From positions 282,769,280 to 282,833,279 of the forward strand of contig OW240914.1 in NCBI GenBank assembly GCA_933207985.1: a DNA stretch of 64,000 nucleotides, given 5' to 3'. This document shows positions 1 through 11,779 of the stretch, one piece after another (position 1 is the first letter of the stretch; every line of letters starts with the position of its first letter). Source of the stretch: Pelobates cultripes (taxonomy: Eukaryota > Chordata > Amphibia > Anura > Pelobatidae). A model generated the notes under the pieces. The model did not search any database. It saw only the letters and a program-made list of their open reading frames with translations, and was not told where the DNA came from. Made by a program: the position numbers and the translations under genes.

Positions 1-258
1 GGGAAATGCTATACTGGCTATAATTACTGCTATACCTGCTATACTCTCTGGAGGAGAGGTCTACGCACTGCGAGCTGGATCCAGGACTTGGGTCCAGGGT
101 GAAAGGAGATGGCAAGACCCCAGCCAAGTTGCGGCGGCTAGGGGCTGGAAGTGCTTATGATGTCCCGGTGAAGTGCTTATGGTAGTTGGAGATCACTAGG
201 AAGCGTGTTTGGCGGAGGTACCCAGTCGGGGTACCAGGCGGTCTGCCACACGACCGCT
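1..258 (+). repeat. Diverged LTR 3' portion, related to the LTR at 18409-19397
   Basis: The first 260 bases follow the order of the last third of the LTR at 19130-19397: a 'GGAGGAG.GGTCT' block, a 'GGGTGAAAGGAGA' purine block, 'AAGTTGCGGCGG', 'AGGAAGCG', 'GGAGGTACCCAGTCGGGGTAC' like the 'GAGGGTACTCAGTCGGAGTAC' of the other copy, and an ending close to CTGCCACA where the other ends CTGTTACA. Divergence is much higher than between the two LTRs of the 18.4-kb element, so this is an older or different subfamily copy. It is cut by the window edge, so I cannot tell a solo LTR from a full element. No coding potential is evident. Confidence 0.55.
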
Positions 259-260
259 CT

Positions 261-597
261 AATGTCCGGTAATACTCCTTAGTGTTTTCTTTATTTTTAC
301 TTAAGTTCTGTGTGTTGGGCATATTAGTGTATCCTGACATGTATTTGTATTTGAACAAATCGATTAATTAAAGACAACAACAGATGCACATGTCTATGAT
401 TATACTGCCTAGAGTCCCCTGGTTCAATCCTTCCGTTTAATATCAAACATCTAACAACAGTTTGATTAAGTGAGAGACTTTCCAGCTCTGAGGGACCATC
501 TTAACCTGGCCACATTGATAATTATAAAGGAACACTTCTGCACTGTCAGTGTCAATTTCATCAAACCTGTCAACATTGATTAGATGAGAGTATTGGG
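261..597. other. Unassigned sequence before the first hAT element
   Basis: About 340 bases with no gene and no repeat that I recognise. The short minus-strand open frame at 155-358 overlaps the LTR remnant, has no recognisable domain, and is probably chance. Confidence 0.4.
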
Positions 598-1219
598 CAG
601 GGCCAGATTAAGAGCCCAGTGGGCCTGGTGCTGACAATTATGATGGGCCTAATTACAGAATTATATCGACCAAAAAAGTTAAACACTCCCAAGCATCATG
701 TATCTGATGGAGATGGTGCTGGAGAGAAAGAAAACACCAGCTATAAGAAAAGGCTAATCTCTCTCTAATTTATGTTTTCATCTTTCAAGTAAACAGCAGT
801 GTCCAGTCAGGCAGGAAGTCAATGGGCACGGTAAAAGGGCGTGCCACTGACAAAAATCACGTAACCTGCCAAAAGGGGGGGCGAACATGCCCAAAAAGAG
901 GACTTGTCTGCTCAAAGAATTAGAAGGCCAGCCTGGCATGAATGGATGTCAGACTGACTGCCAATCATGCAGCTGGCCAACTAAGGGTATACTATGCAGA
1001 CAGCACCCTGAGCTTGGCATAAATGCATCTAATGATGCGCTCACTCAACGCTTTCTAAGGACTGTCCCCTAGCACTCGCTGGTCCACTTGTCTCCTTACC
1101 TTCTTACTAGCAGGCAGAAGCTCCTGGTATATGGTCTGGGACAGAGAAAAGCTGTATGTAGTGAGTGTATAAGAAAGGGAACATGCCACAGTGTTAGAGA
1201 GACCAAAGTCAGCATTACC

Positions 1220-1805
1220 TTAAAGGATCACTATAGGGTCAGGAACACAAACATGAATTCATGACCCTATAGTGTTAACACCACCATCTAGCCCCCCTGG
1301 TCCCCTCATGCCTCCATAAACATAGCAAAATTCAAGCCCGAAGCTGTAACTCTGCATGCTGTTAGACTCATAAAAACAAGCAGTCTGCTGACATCATTAG
1401 AAGTGGTGGCCTGATCCAATCACAGTGTTTCCCCATAGGATTGGCTGAGACAAAGAGGCAGATCAGGGTCAGAGCCAGCATGATTCAAACACAGCCCTGG
1501 CCAATCAGCATCTCCTTATATAGATGAATTTAATTAATGAATCTCTATGAGGAAAGTTCAGTGTCTGCATGCAGAGGGAGGAGACACTGAATGTTTGGAT
1601 GCATTTTAGGCAGCCATGACCCAGGAAGGATCTCTAACAGTCATCTAAGGATTGGCCAGTGAAGTTATCATTAGGATGTAATGTAAAGACTGCATTTTCT
1701 CTGAAAAGCCAGTGTTTACAGCAAAAAGCCTGACGGTAATGATTCTACTCACCAGAACAAATTCAATAAGTTGTAGTTGTTCTGGTGACTATAGTGTCCC
1801 TTTAA
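1220..1805. mobile_element. TTAA-flanked MITE (GGGACACTATAG family)
   Basis: It begins TTAAAGGATCACTATAG and ends CTATAGTGTCCCTTTAA, giving terminal inverted repeats bounded by TTAA, as expected for insertion at TTAA (piggyBac-like target preference, by analogy only). Interior sequence such as 'CACCAGAACAA...TTGTAGTTGTTCTGGTG' forms a further inverted repeat near the right end. Similar ends recur at 15043, 16977, 30712, 38930, 42551 and 57511, so this is one of the most abundant families in the window. No coding capacity. It is nested in the hAT-like element 598-4224. Confidence 0.7.
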
Positions 1806-1997
1806 CTATATTCATTGTCAGCCAGTCCACACAAGTTTTGTTCCCATACATCCCACTTAAGTTTCCATACTTAAGTAAGAGTATGTGAAAAGTAGTTAGG
1901 TTTGCCACCTTTCTTGGAAAAAAAGGAGTGACATAAGAGAAAATGCTGTAAAATCACCAAAAAACTACTTAGTTTGATTCTGCTGTATAGATGGATT

Positions 1998-3775
1998 CCT
2001 CCCAGTGCCCCCATGTCTCCCAGTGTCCTCATGACTCAGTGCCCCCATGTGTCGATTACTCAGTGTTCCTATGTATCACTGTCTCAGTGCCCTATGTCTC
2101 CCAGTGTCCCCTAGTGTCGTGTCCCCAGGTCTCCCAGTGATCCTATGTATCACAGTATCTCAATGCCCCATGTCTCCCTGTGTCCCCATGTATCCCATGC
2201 CACTAGGACACTAGGAAGACGGGGAGACCTGGGGACACGGGGAGACCTGGAGACACAAGTGACACTGGGAGACTAGGGGACTCTGGCTGGGACACATGGG
2301 GACAATGGGAAAATAGGGGACAATTGAAGACATGGGGACACAGACACCAGGGAGACAGGCACTAGAGACACTGGCTGGGGACATGGGGACATTGAGACAT
2401 GGGGGCACTGGGAGACATGACGACACTGAGACACCAGGGCCACAAACACTAGGGACACTAGCTTGGAGACATGGGGACATTGTGACACTTGAAGCAATGA
2501 GAGACATGGAGGCACTAGGAGACACAGGGACAGTGAGACACTTGCAGACTGGGAGACTAGGGGTCACTGGGAGACTAGGGGGCACTGAGACACCAGGGAC
2601 ACTGGCTGGGAGACATGGGGACCCTGTGTCCCCATGTGTCTGTCATAATATCTCCCAATGTCCCTTAGTGTCCCAGTGTCTGCCATAATGTGTCCCAGTG
2701 TCTGCCATAATGTCTCCCAGTGCCCCTTAGTGTCTCAGTGTCTGCCATAATGTCTCCCAGTGTCCCTTAGTGTCTCAGTGTCTGCCATAATGTCTCCCAG
2801 TGTCCCTTAGTGTCTCAGTGTCTGCCATAATGTCTCCCAGTGTACCTTAGTGTCCCAGTGTCTGCCATAATGTCTCCCAGTGCCCCTTAGTGTCTCAGTG
2901 TCTCCCATAATGTCTCCCAATGTCCCTTAGTGTCTCAGTGTATGCCATAATGTCTCCCAGTGTCCCTTAGTGTCTCAGTGTCTGCCATAATGTCTCCCAA
3001 TGTCCCTTAGTGCCTCAGTGTCTGCCATAATTTCTCCCAGTGTCCCTTAGTGTCTCAGTGTCTGCCATAATGTCTCCCAGTGTACCATAGTGTCCCAGTG
3101 TCTGCCATAATGTCTCCCAGTGCCCCTTAGTGTCTGTGTCTGCCATAATGTCTCCCAATGTCCCTTAGTGTCTCAGTGTCTGCCATAATGTCTCCCAGTG
3201 TCCCTTAGTGTCTGCCATAATGTCTCCCAATGTCCCTTAGTGTCTCAGTGTCTGCCATAATGTCTCCCAGTGTCCCTTAGTGTCTCAGTGTCTGCCATAA
3301 TGTCTCCCAGTTTCCTTTAGTGTCCCAGTGTCTGCCATAATGTCTCCCAGTGTCCCTTAGTGTCTCAGTGTCTGCCATAACGTCTCCCAATGTCCCTTAG
3401 TGTCTCAGTGTCTGCCATAATGTCTCCCAATGTCCCTTAGTGTCCCAGTGTCTGCCATAATGTCTCCCAGTGTCCCTTTGTGTCTCAGTGTCTGCCATAA
3501 TGTCTCCCAGTGTCCTTTAGTGTCCCAGTGTCTGCCATAACATCTCCCAATGTCCCTTAGTGTCTCAGTGTCTGCCATAATGTCTCCCAATGTCCCTTAG
3601 TGTCTCAGTGTCTGCCATAATGTCTCCCAGTGTCCCTTTGTGTCTCAGTGTCTGCCATAATGTCTCCCAGTGTCCCTTAGTGTCTCAGTGTCTGCCATAA
3701 TGTCTCCCAGTGTCCCTTAGTGTCTCAGTGTCTGCCATAATGTCTCCCAATGTCCCTTAGTGTCTCAGTGTATGT
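1998..3775. repeat. Strand-switching minisatellite, unit about 40 bp
   Basis: From about 2640 to 3775 a unit of roughly 40 bp recurs some 28 times on the plus strand. Its recognisable parts are TGTCTCCCAGTGTCCCTTAG and TGTCTCAGTGTCTGCCATAA. A looser array in the same orientation lies at about 1998-2205. Between about 2206 and 2630 the related motif is on the other strand (GGGACACTGGGAGAC type), so the block changes strand twice. Open frames here come from the repeat and are not genes. It forms the core of the 598-4224 element. Confidence 0.85.
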
Positions 3776-4224
3776 CTCCTTGCAGCCTTTCCCCCCATCC
3801 CTTACTTCCCTGAGCTGTAGGCTGTCTCTGCAGGGTGGGAGTTGCTGTCTGGACTCTCTGTAGCTGCACCCCTGCAGATCAGTGAGTATAGCTAGGCAGG
3901 GAGGGATATGCTGGAACTTCCTATCCCTGCCTGTCTCCACACACAGTGACCCCTACTGGCCAGTGCTGGTATTGCATAGTAATCTCTTGTTTATACTGAG
4001 AAAAATACCAGCATTTGTATTGCCAGTATCACTGTAATATTGGCACCAGCCAGGCAGCCTCAAATACTGGCTGTGCCAATAAAATAAAAGCCAGGTGGAA
4101 GAGTAGTGTGTGAAAAAAAAATGTAAAAAAAAAAAACATTTTTTTTTTTTAAATCAATGGGCCTATTCCATGGGCCTGGGCCTGGAGCTGCAGCTCCATC
4201 AGCCCCTATGTTAATCCGGCCTTG

Positions 4225-6746
4225 AGTCTGAGTATTGAAAGGCTAAACTGATGTATATATGCCTGCAGCGATCTCCCTCCTTTCTGTGATCCTCTGTGTG
4301 CTCCCTCCCGCGCATCCTGTAGGCTGGGAGGAAGTGACAGTCATTTTCTCCCAGCATTCTTTGCACTTCCTCCCAGCATTCTCTACACATATTAAAGGGG
4401 CCCGGTCTTGCTGCACAAGAGCTGCAGCACTCGACCGTGTCCCCGATAAGACCTGCACTGGATTTCTCCAAATAACGCTGATATGGCAGGGGCCTGGTCA
4501 GGCTCTTAAATGGCCGCCATTCCCGACTGGACCACGGTTTAGCAACAATACCGATCAGGTGGCCACCCGATGGCCCCCATGGCCGTTCAAACATTTACAC
4601 ACACTACTTTACATGCGCACACACTACACACATATACACACATTCACATTTAATGGGTGTATATACAAAAAATTTATGATATTTAAACGGTTAATGTGCT
4701 TTTATTAGTTTAGAGGGTTGGGGAACTGCTTAAGAATGTTTTGTCCTGATAATTTAGACTGCTTTATATAATAAATTCCAGAACAGGACTGTCTCTTGGT
4801 ATTTACACCAAAGCTATATAGAATGATAACATCAGAGCTTTTTATTTAAACAAATGAGAAACTATTGGTGCATATCAAGAAACGAGCCCACAATGCAATC
4901 ACAATGCTCATGAAACCTAATAGGTTGAATTGTTTGCAATTCATTGATGTTTATTGGTCCTTGCTTTTGTTTAAAATAGATTAAAGTTGCTCCATCACAG
5001 GTTGCCTGTTGAATTGCAGGGGAAATCCAAAACATAATATCTGCCTGTGCTGATTTTCATATGTTGGCTAAGAACAGTATTGGCTCATTCACACTGAGAG
5101 AGCCAACTTGCTTCCTTTATTACATATAAAGAAATAAATAGAAATATGGAGTCCCACAAGAGCCAATCACAGCAGGATGTTATCTCGATTGAAATGTACC
5201 TTTAAAAAGTGCCATAGGGTTGCCGCACAACTGCATCCTAAATTTGCAGCAATAATTAACAAGTCTCATGTGAAGTGAGACATGCAGGGTACTTCACTAA
5301 ATTACCCCCATACCGAATGGGACAAAACCATCCAGCTGCCTACGGGGCCATTCAAATTGCAAAATATTGACATTGGTCATAATTTTTTTAAATATCCAGA
5401 CTTTGTAATTCAAGCCTGAATTTGTTCCAGATTTCAGACCAAATGCTGCAAATTCCGGCCCCAAGGCTTCACATTCAGCCCCGGATAAAATAAATAAATA
5501 AATCTGAACAATTTGCGACAGTGTGAAGGTTCATTATGTGGCAACAGGCTAGCACTTGCTAGCCGGCCACCACATAAAAAAAAGTTAAAAAAACAGAAAT
5601 ATTAAATAAAATGTTAATAGGGGTCAATAAGATCCAGATATTTAAATAATGAAGGTTTTAAACCTCCCCATGCCTTTACCTGCCATGGCCAGACATAATT
5701 GTTGCTGGCGGACTGGGACTTCTTGACCACATACATTACTATTCACTCCACAACCCACAACCAAGAGAGCTCCATTCCATTTCACTGCAGTATGGATGAA
5801 GATGATAGACCTCTCCCCGGACCTCTCATGATATTATTGGGGTCACAAAAAAAATATTTACGACATGGCCATTACAAAAGTAAATCTATAATTTGCATCT
5901 GTCAGTGGGAAGTCTTAACATGTTTTGTTTCCACCAATATTTTTTTATACTAAGCTTTATATATACATATAAATATACATATTGACATGTCCAAGTACAC
6001 TAGCACATAAAATGCTTTCCAGCCAGCTGACAGTTGTATATTGTCTGACTTTTATGGCAATAGCAAAATTTACCATAGTTGATTAATGCTATGGTAGGGC
6101 AGCCAACAAGAGTACAAGAATAATAGATATATAATTCTCACTGAATGTCGACACAACGCAGGTCTCTAAGTAGGAACGTTTATTTTAGCCTGTACTACAA
6201 GTATGCCTGATGGAGACATACATTTATTTTAGTCTGAGCATTATTTTTTTTAAGGTTTTCAAATATTCTTCTTTCAAACCACATATTGTGGTTTGTGGGG
6301 AGAAGTTCTGTAGCGCCCTGGAACACTGAACCCAGTACAAGTCAACATAAATAAGTTTTGCTTTACTTGCACTGTCAAATAGAATATTTCCTTTAATGGG
6401 CTAACTTTACAGCCAGGAAATGGGACTTTTCATCTGGACAGCTTCAGTTTCTTGGCGAGATAAATCCAAATATTAACAAATACCATTGTTAGTTTTTTTT
6501 TTTAAATTTTCATCCAGTTACTTGAAATTATTCCCCATCTCTGAGGAGGAACACATTTTTCACCAAAGTAATCATAAATATTTGGCCTGGGGCAGAGGAA
6601 AAAAAAATATGATGAAAATTTCTCTTCTAAAACTGTGATCCAGATAGCCTCAAATGTAAACTTAACATTGTTTTAAGGAGATCAAGGGTTTTGATTTGCT
6701 TAAGAGATGCAATGCACACTGACTTCACATATGTTACATTTGTTGT
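4225..6746. other. Mostly unassigned sequence
   Basis: I see no gene with recognisable homology. Bases 4250-4610 are more GC-rich than their surroundings and carry overlapping open frames on both strands (plus 4259-4708, minus 4211-4594); neither shows a domain. A repeated 'CTCCCAGCATTCT' motif sits near 4350-4385. The rest is AT-rich with short poly-A and poly-T runs. Confidence 0.4.
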
Positions 6747-7574
6747 CAGAAGCGTAGCTAGAGGGAGCTCAAGAACATGCCACATTTAAATCCCAGACGT
6801 TTAAATATTTTCGTTTAACCTTGGAATCATTCTGGACAAGGTTAACGAGATTTAGATTAACCAATATGAGCATAGCCAAACACAAGCTTGGACTTCCTGT
6901 CCAATCTGCTGCATGGACCTCACTAGCCAGCAGATCCTTCATTGGACTGGTAAGCTGCGACATAATTTCGCACTTTGATTTTCGTCTTTCCAATTTCTAT
7001 ACAAAGTGGTTGCAAGTCCTTATTACTATAAGTACTCAAGACCCATTCTGTTTCCTGCACAGGTCTCTATGCAGGAACACCAAAGCCACCACACTAGAGG
7101 CTATTACACACTTGGGGCTTCACACTGCTTGTTGAATGTGGATTAACAGAGGTCCATGTAGTGTGCAGCATAAGCCTATAGTACTCATACTCATTCTATA
7201 GTATTGTGGAAATGGAGGCAGAACAAAGAAATTAGGAGTCTTCAAGGGAGAGGCCACCAGAGTAAGGTTGGATGCAAGTGAAGAGGTCAAAGATATAGAT
7301 GGAGGAAAAGAAGAGGTTAGGAAGATAAGGTGGCTCGATTAGTAGGGGAACAAGAGTAAATAGAGGAAGGAAACAAAATAAGAAGGACATATAAGTTTGG
7401 TTGATGGAGAGAGACACACTGAAATGGGGAGCATGTGTCTGTGTATGTTTGTTGCTGTATATAAAGACAGGATTAGTAATCAAAATCAGAATTGACAAGA
7501 CAAAATTGGGGAAAAGTTGGGGACATTTTCTGATTTGGCCCACAATTTGAAATTTCCAGGTGTGGGTGGGCATG

Positions 7575-8841
7575 GATCTAAAGGGTAGGGAGGTATGGAT
7601 GAGGGGCATAGATGTGAGGCTTAGGGAGGTATGGATGGGGGCATAGATGTAAGGGGTAGAGAGGTATGAATGGTGGGACAAATATGTTAGGGATAGGGAG
7701 GTATGGATGGGGGGCATAAATGTAAAGGGTTGGGAGGTATGGATGGGGGGCATAGATGTAAGGGGTAGGGAAGTATGTATGGGGAGGGACATAGATGTAA
7801 AGGGTAGGGAGGTAGGGATGGGGGGCATATATGTAAAGGGTAGGAAGGTATGGGTGGGGGAGCCTTGATGTAAGGAGTAGAGAGGTATGGATGTGGGGCA
7901 TAGATGTAAGGCAGAGGGAGGTATGGATGGGGAGGGACATAGATGTAAGGGGTATGGAAGTATGGAGAGTGGCATAGATGTAAGGGTTAGGGAGGTATGG
8001 ATGGGGAGTAACATATATGTAAGAGGTAGAGAGGTATGGATGGGGGACATAGATGTAAGGTTTAGGGAGGTATGGATATGAGGGGGCATGGATGTAAGGG
8101 AGAGGGAGGTATGGATATGGGGGGGAGACAGATGTAAGGGGTAGGGAGGTATGGATAGGGGGGACATAGATGTAAGGGGTAGGATGGTATGGATATGGGG
8201 GGACATAGATGTAAAGGACAGGAAGGTATGGATATGGGGACAAATATGTAAGGGGTAGGGAGGTATGGATAGGGGGGACATAGATGTAAGGGGTATGACG
8301 GTATGGATATGGGGGACATAGATGTAAAGGATAGGAAGGTATGGATATGGGGACAAATATGTAAGGGGTAGGGAGGTATGGATGGGGGGACATATATGTA
8401 AGGGGTAGAAAGGTATGGATGATGTGGAATAGATGTTAGGGGTAGAATGTTATGGATGGGGGCATAGATGTAAGGGGTAAGGAGATATGGGTGTGTAAGG
8501 TGTATGGAGGTATGGATGGGGAGGGACATAGATGTAAGGGGTATGGAGGTATGGATGTGGAGGTATGGAGAGGGCATAGATGTAAGGGGGAGGTATGGAT
8601 GGGGGCATAGATGTAAAGGGTAGGGAGGTATGTATGGGGGGCATAGATGTAAGGCGTAGGGAGGTATGGATGGGGAGGGACATAGATGTAAGGGATAGGG
8701 AGGTATAGATGGGGGCTTAGATGTCACGAGTAGGGAGATACGGATGGGTAAGGACATAGATGTAAAGGGTAGGGAGGTATGGAGGTGGGCATAGATATAA
8801 AGGGTAGGGAGGTATGAATGAGGAGGAACATAAATGTAAGG
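7575..8841 (+). repeat. G-rich minisatellite, first block, unit about 35-40 bp
   Basis: Tandem copies of a unit built from GGTAGGGAGGTATGGATGGG and GGCATAGATGTAAGG (dots of variation, unit about 35-40 bp). The strand is strongly purine-rich. The long minus-strand open frames here (7232-8356, 7578-8393, 8062-8898) are tandem repeats of tyrosine-, proline- and histidine-rich peptide in all frames. That is the expected artefact of a minisatellite, not a protein. Confidence 0.9.
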
Positions 8842-9217
8842 GCTACTCATTGAATCAGCTTGGGTTAAATAACTTGTTGCCATCTGAAAGATAATCACCC
8901 ATGCAGTAACTATACAATAGTTTGGCCAGACAGTGAATATTCATTATGTGTTAATATATTACTCAATCATCTGGGGTGGCAAGACATAGCCTTACATATT
9001 ACATGTGATGATACATGGCACAATGTAAATTTCTTTTTCTAATATAAAATATTGGTCCTTTCAGAGTAAACCATTTAATCCCATTATATAGTTCTACGGA
9101 ATTTGCTGGCGCTATATAAATAATAAAATAATAATAATAATTATACAGTAAGCATACTCCTATGCAGACAGACAATCTCACTGACACACAAGCTCATTGA
9201 TACACAACTTCATAGAC
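8842..9217. repeat. Unit A of a tandemly duplicated block
   Basis: About 376 bp beginning GCTACTCATTG and ending CATAGAC. It recurs almost unchanged at 10044-10408, each time directly after a block of the same G-rich minisatellite. An (AAT)n-type tail with 'GGAATTTGCTGGCGCTATATA' lies inside (about 9098-9145). The simplest history is tandem duplication of minisatellite plus unit. Confidence 0.85.
9099..9145 (+). repeat. GCGCTATATAAAT / (AAT)n tail of a SINE/LINE-like repeat
   Basis: The motif TTTGCTGGCGCTATATAAAT followed by AAT repeats resembles the 3' tail common in vertebrate L2/CR1-type LINEs and their SINEs. The same tail is in the duplicated unit at about 10295-10340 and at 17660-17695, and in inverse orientation near 14370-14425 and 47862-47925. 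Assignment to a particular LINE clade is from memory and uncertain. Confidence 0.5.
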
Positions 9218-10043
9218 ATAGATGTAAGGGGTAGGGAGGTATGGATGATGGGGAATAGATGTTAGGGCTGGGAGGTTATGGATGGGGGCATAGATGTAAG
9301 GGGTAAGGAGATATGGGTGGGGGACATAGATGTAAGGGGTGTGGAGGTATGGATGGGGGGCATAGATGTAAGGGATAGGGAGGTATGGATGGGGGCACAA
9401 ATATGTAAGTGGTAGGGAGGTATGGATGGGGAGGGACATAGATGTAAGGGGTAGCGAGGTATGGATGGGGGGCATAGATGTAAGGGGTAGGGAGGTATGG
9501 ATGGGGGGCATAGATGTAAGGGGTATGGAGGTACGGATGGGGAGGAACATAGATGTAAGGGGTATGGAGGTATGGATGTGGAGGTATGGAGTGGGCATAG
9601 ATGTAAGGAGGAGGTATGGATGGGGGCATAGATGTAAGGGGTAGGAAGGTATGGATTGGGGCATACATGTAAGGCGTAGGGAGGTATGGATGAGGAGGGA
9701 CATAGATGTAAGGGGTAGGAAGGAATGGATGGGGGCTTAGATGTCAGGAGTAGGGAGATACAGATGGGTAAGGACATAGATGTGAAGGGTAGGGAGGTAT
9801 GGAGGTGGGCATAGATATAAAGGGTAGGGAGGTATGGAGGTGGGAATAGATATAAAGGGTAGGGAGGTATGGATGGGGAGGGACATAGATGTAAGGGGTA
9901 GGGAGGTATGGATGGGGGCTTAGGTGTCAGGAGTAGGGAGATACGGATGGGTAAGGACATAGATGTAAAGGGTAGAGAGGTATGGAGGTTGGCATAGATA
10001 TAAAGGGTAGGGAGGCATGGATGGGGAGGAACATAGATGTAAG
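9218..10043 (+). repeat. G-rich minisatellite, second block
   Basis: The same 35-40 bp unit as at 7575-8841 (GGTAGGGAGGTATGG and CATAGATGTAAGG parts). It starts abruptly after unit A at 'ACATAGATGTAAGG' and ends at unit A' at 10044. The minus-strand open frames are repeat artefacts. Confidence 0.88.
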
Positions 10044-10408
10044 TGCTACTCATTGCATCAGCTTGGGTTTAATCTCAAAGATAATCACCCATGCAGTAAC
10101 TATACAATAGTTTGGCCAGACAGTGAATATTCATTATGTGTTAATATATTACTCAATCATCTGGGGTTGGCAAGACATAGCCTTACATATTACATGTGAT
10201 AATACATGGCACAATGTAAATGTATTTTTCTAATATAAAATATTGGTCCTTTCAGAGTAAAACATTTAATCCCATTGTACAGTTCTATGGAATTTGCTGG
10301 CGCTATATAAATAATAAAATAATAATAATAATTATACAGTAAGCATACTCGTATGCAGACAGACAATCTCACTGACACACAAGCTCATTGATACACAACC
10401 TCATAGAC
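10044..10408. repeat. Unit A' of the tandemly duplicated block
   Basis: Near-identical to 8842-9217, but about 15-20 bases are missing near the start (the 'AACTTGTTGCCATCTG' part of unit A) and there are scattered substitutions. Confidence 0.85.
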
Positions 10409-10545
10409 AAACAATCTCACTGATATATATAAGCTCATCAACATAAAAACACAAGCACACGGATGCACACAAACAGGCTAACTGACAGACAATCTCACTG
10501 ACACACACAGACAAGCCTATTGGTATAGTGCAACAACAAGGAACA
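10409..10545. repeat. CA-rich minisatellite (ACAATCTCACTGACACACA), left part
   Basis: Imperfect repeats of 'CTCACTGACACACA' and 'AAGCTCATTGATACACA'. The same motif resumes at 12280-12715, on the far side of the Penelope-like fragment, so the two parts were probably one array before that insertion. Confidence 0.65.
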
Positions 10546-10612
10546 CAGGCGACACTCCAAGATCTGTGATGGATTTTTTTTTTTTGTAGGGTAATGTTCC
10601 TGAAATAAAAAT

Positions 10613-10643
10613 GCAACGTTTTGGCTATATAGCCTTAATCATG
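10613..10643 (-). ncRNA. Degenerate hammerhead-ribozyme-like motif in Penelope-like 3' region
   Basis: On the minus strand the sequence runs ATGATTA, then a perfect stem-loop GGCTATATAGCC (plus 10623-10634), then AAAACGTTGC. This matches the hammerhead order CUGAUGA, stem II, GAAA, short stem III, with two changes in the first box and one in the second. Penelope-like elements are known to carry hammerhead motifs in their terminal repeats, and the GIY-YIG relic upstream on the same strand fits. Changes in conserved core bases suggest it is inactive. Confidence 0.5.
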
Positions 10644-10764
10644 CACATTGAAAACAAACATACTCTGGGTATATATACCTATTAATTTAATCAATTAATG
10701 GATCACATGGTCAGGCCAATTAACAATAAATTCTTGTAATCCTGGCATGAATTACTCAAATTGG

Positions 10765-11194
10765 TAGGAATGTGCATGGGCAAAAAAATTGTTTCTGCAC
10801 TTCGGGACTTCGGCAACTAGGGAATTCGGCAATTCGGCACTCCAGTTTGGTTCAGCACTTCCGAAATTCTGGACTTCGGCAATTCGGCAATTCCCTAAGC
10901 CTACCCCTAACACTACCCCTACCCCTAACCCTACCTCTAACCCTATTCCTACCTCTAACCCTATCCCTAACCGTATCCCTACCCCTACCTATACCTCCAT
11001 TTAACCCTAAACCCCAGCCATCCCCTTAACCCTAACCCTAATGCTACAACGGTTAGGGGTAGGGTTACAGGTTAGGGTTAGGGGTAGGGTTAGGGGTATG
11101 ATTAGGGTTAGGTTAGTGGTAGAGTTTGGAAGCATACGAATTGCCAAAATTTGTCCGGATTTAAATTCGGACCAAAACAAATTGCACATGTCTA
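10765..11194. mobile_element. hAT MITE carrying telomere-like repeats
   Basis: It is flanked by an exact 8-bp direct repeat CAAATTGG (10757-10764 and 11195-11202), the target duplication size of hAT elements. Termini are TAGGAATGTGCA and, inverted, TAGACATGTGCA. The interior has 'CTTCGGCAATTCGGCAATTC' repeats, then a (CCCTAA)n-like array followed by a (TTAGGG)n-like array in opposite orientation (about 10895-11130). It is nested in the 3' non-coding region of the Penelope-like relic, so it inserted later. No coding capacity. Confidence 0.85.
10895..11130. repeat. Inverted interstitial telomere-like array
   Basis: About 150 bp of degenerate CCCTAA/CCCCTA/CCTCTAA repeats on the plus strand, then after a short spacer ('ATGCTACAACGG') about 85 bp of TTAGGG/TAGGGGTAGGG repeats. 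The two arms are head to head and fully internal to the hAT MITE. They are therefore cargo of a transposon rather than a healed break or a fusion scar. Confidence 0.85.
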
Positions 11195-11779
11195 CAAATT
11201 GGTTACAGATCTATGTGATCACACAAAAACTGTATAAAAACAACATAAAAGACATGACATTGAGTGTTCTCTGTTAATGGTGCAGGTATAATAGTTTTAA
11301 CTATTTCATAGGCATGTAGCCCACATACAAAATTGTAAATAAAATAGTTAGGCAGTTTTATAGTATACTCACATTGCATTACTCATTCACAATTAAAGCC
11401 ATGTATTTTATCTCATATTATAAAGATACAAATGCTAAATTTTTATGACTATATTCTGGTGCACATTGATAATCTGAATTTATAATATCATAATGTCTAT
11501 CCTCTATATGCTCTCTATAGTAAACAATATCACTCTGAATCAGTTTAAATTTATTTAACTCAATATCCAAGTTATAACCTGTATTCAATAGATCATCTTC
11601 TGATTTATAAGCCCATTGCTCATTAGGTGGTTATTACAATTAATGGACAGACTGAGACTAAGTCCTTGATGTTAAAATAAAATTGTATAGAACAAGATAT
11701 CCATATCCATTATGCAAATGAAGGTTAAACCAACGAAGAGAGCGCCACCTATATGTTGACATATAAATTCACAGATAGG

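Larger units (their letters stand above)
598..4224. mobile_element. Long non-autonomous hAT-like element
   Basis: The left end reads CAGGGCCAGATTAAG and the right end reads, on the opposite strand, CAAGGCCGGATTAAC, an imperfect 15-bp terminal inverted repeat of the kind shared by the other hAT elements here. The 8-mer GAGTATTG lies near both ends (588-595 and 4230-4237) but is offset by 2 and 5 bases from the inverted repeats, so the target duplication is only tentative. The interior holds single-copy-looking flanks, a nested TTAA element (1220-1805) and a long minisatellite (about 1998-3775). No transposase is visible; mobilisation would need a hAT transposase encoded elsewhere. Confidence 0.6.

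Noticed and set aside
4211..4708. Possible small gene in the GC-rich patch, open on both strands
   Set aside because: No domain, no splice or promoter evidence, both strands equally open; listed as unassigned instead.
7232..8898. Long minus-strand open frames of Pro/Tyr/His/Leu-rich peptide (up to 374 codons)
   Set aside because: They are translations of the 35-40 bp G-rich minisatellite; several frames are open at once and the peptide repeats with the DNA unit.
10895..11130. Interstitial telomere from an ancient chromosome fusion
   Set aside because: The array is enclosed by hAT ends with an 8-bp target duplication, so transposition explains it better.
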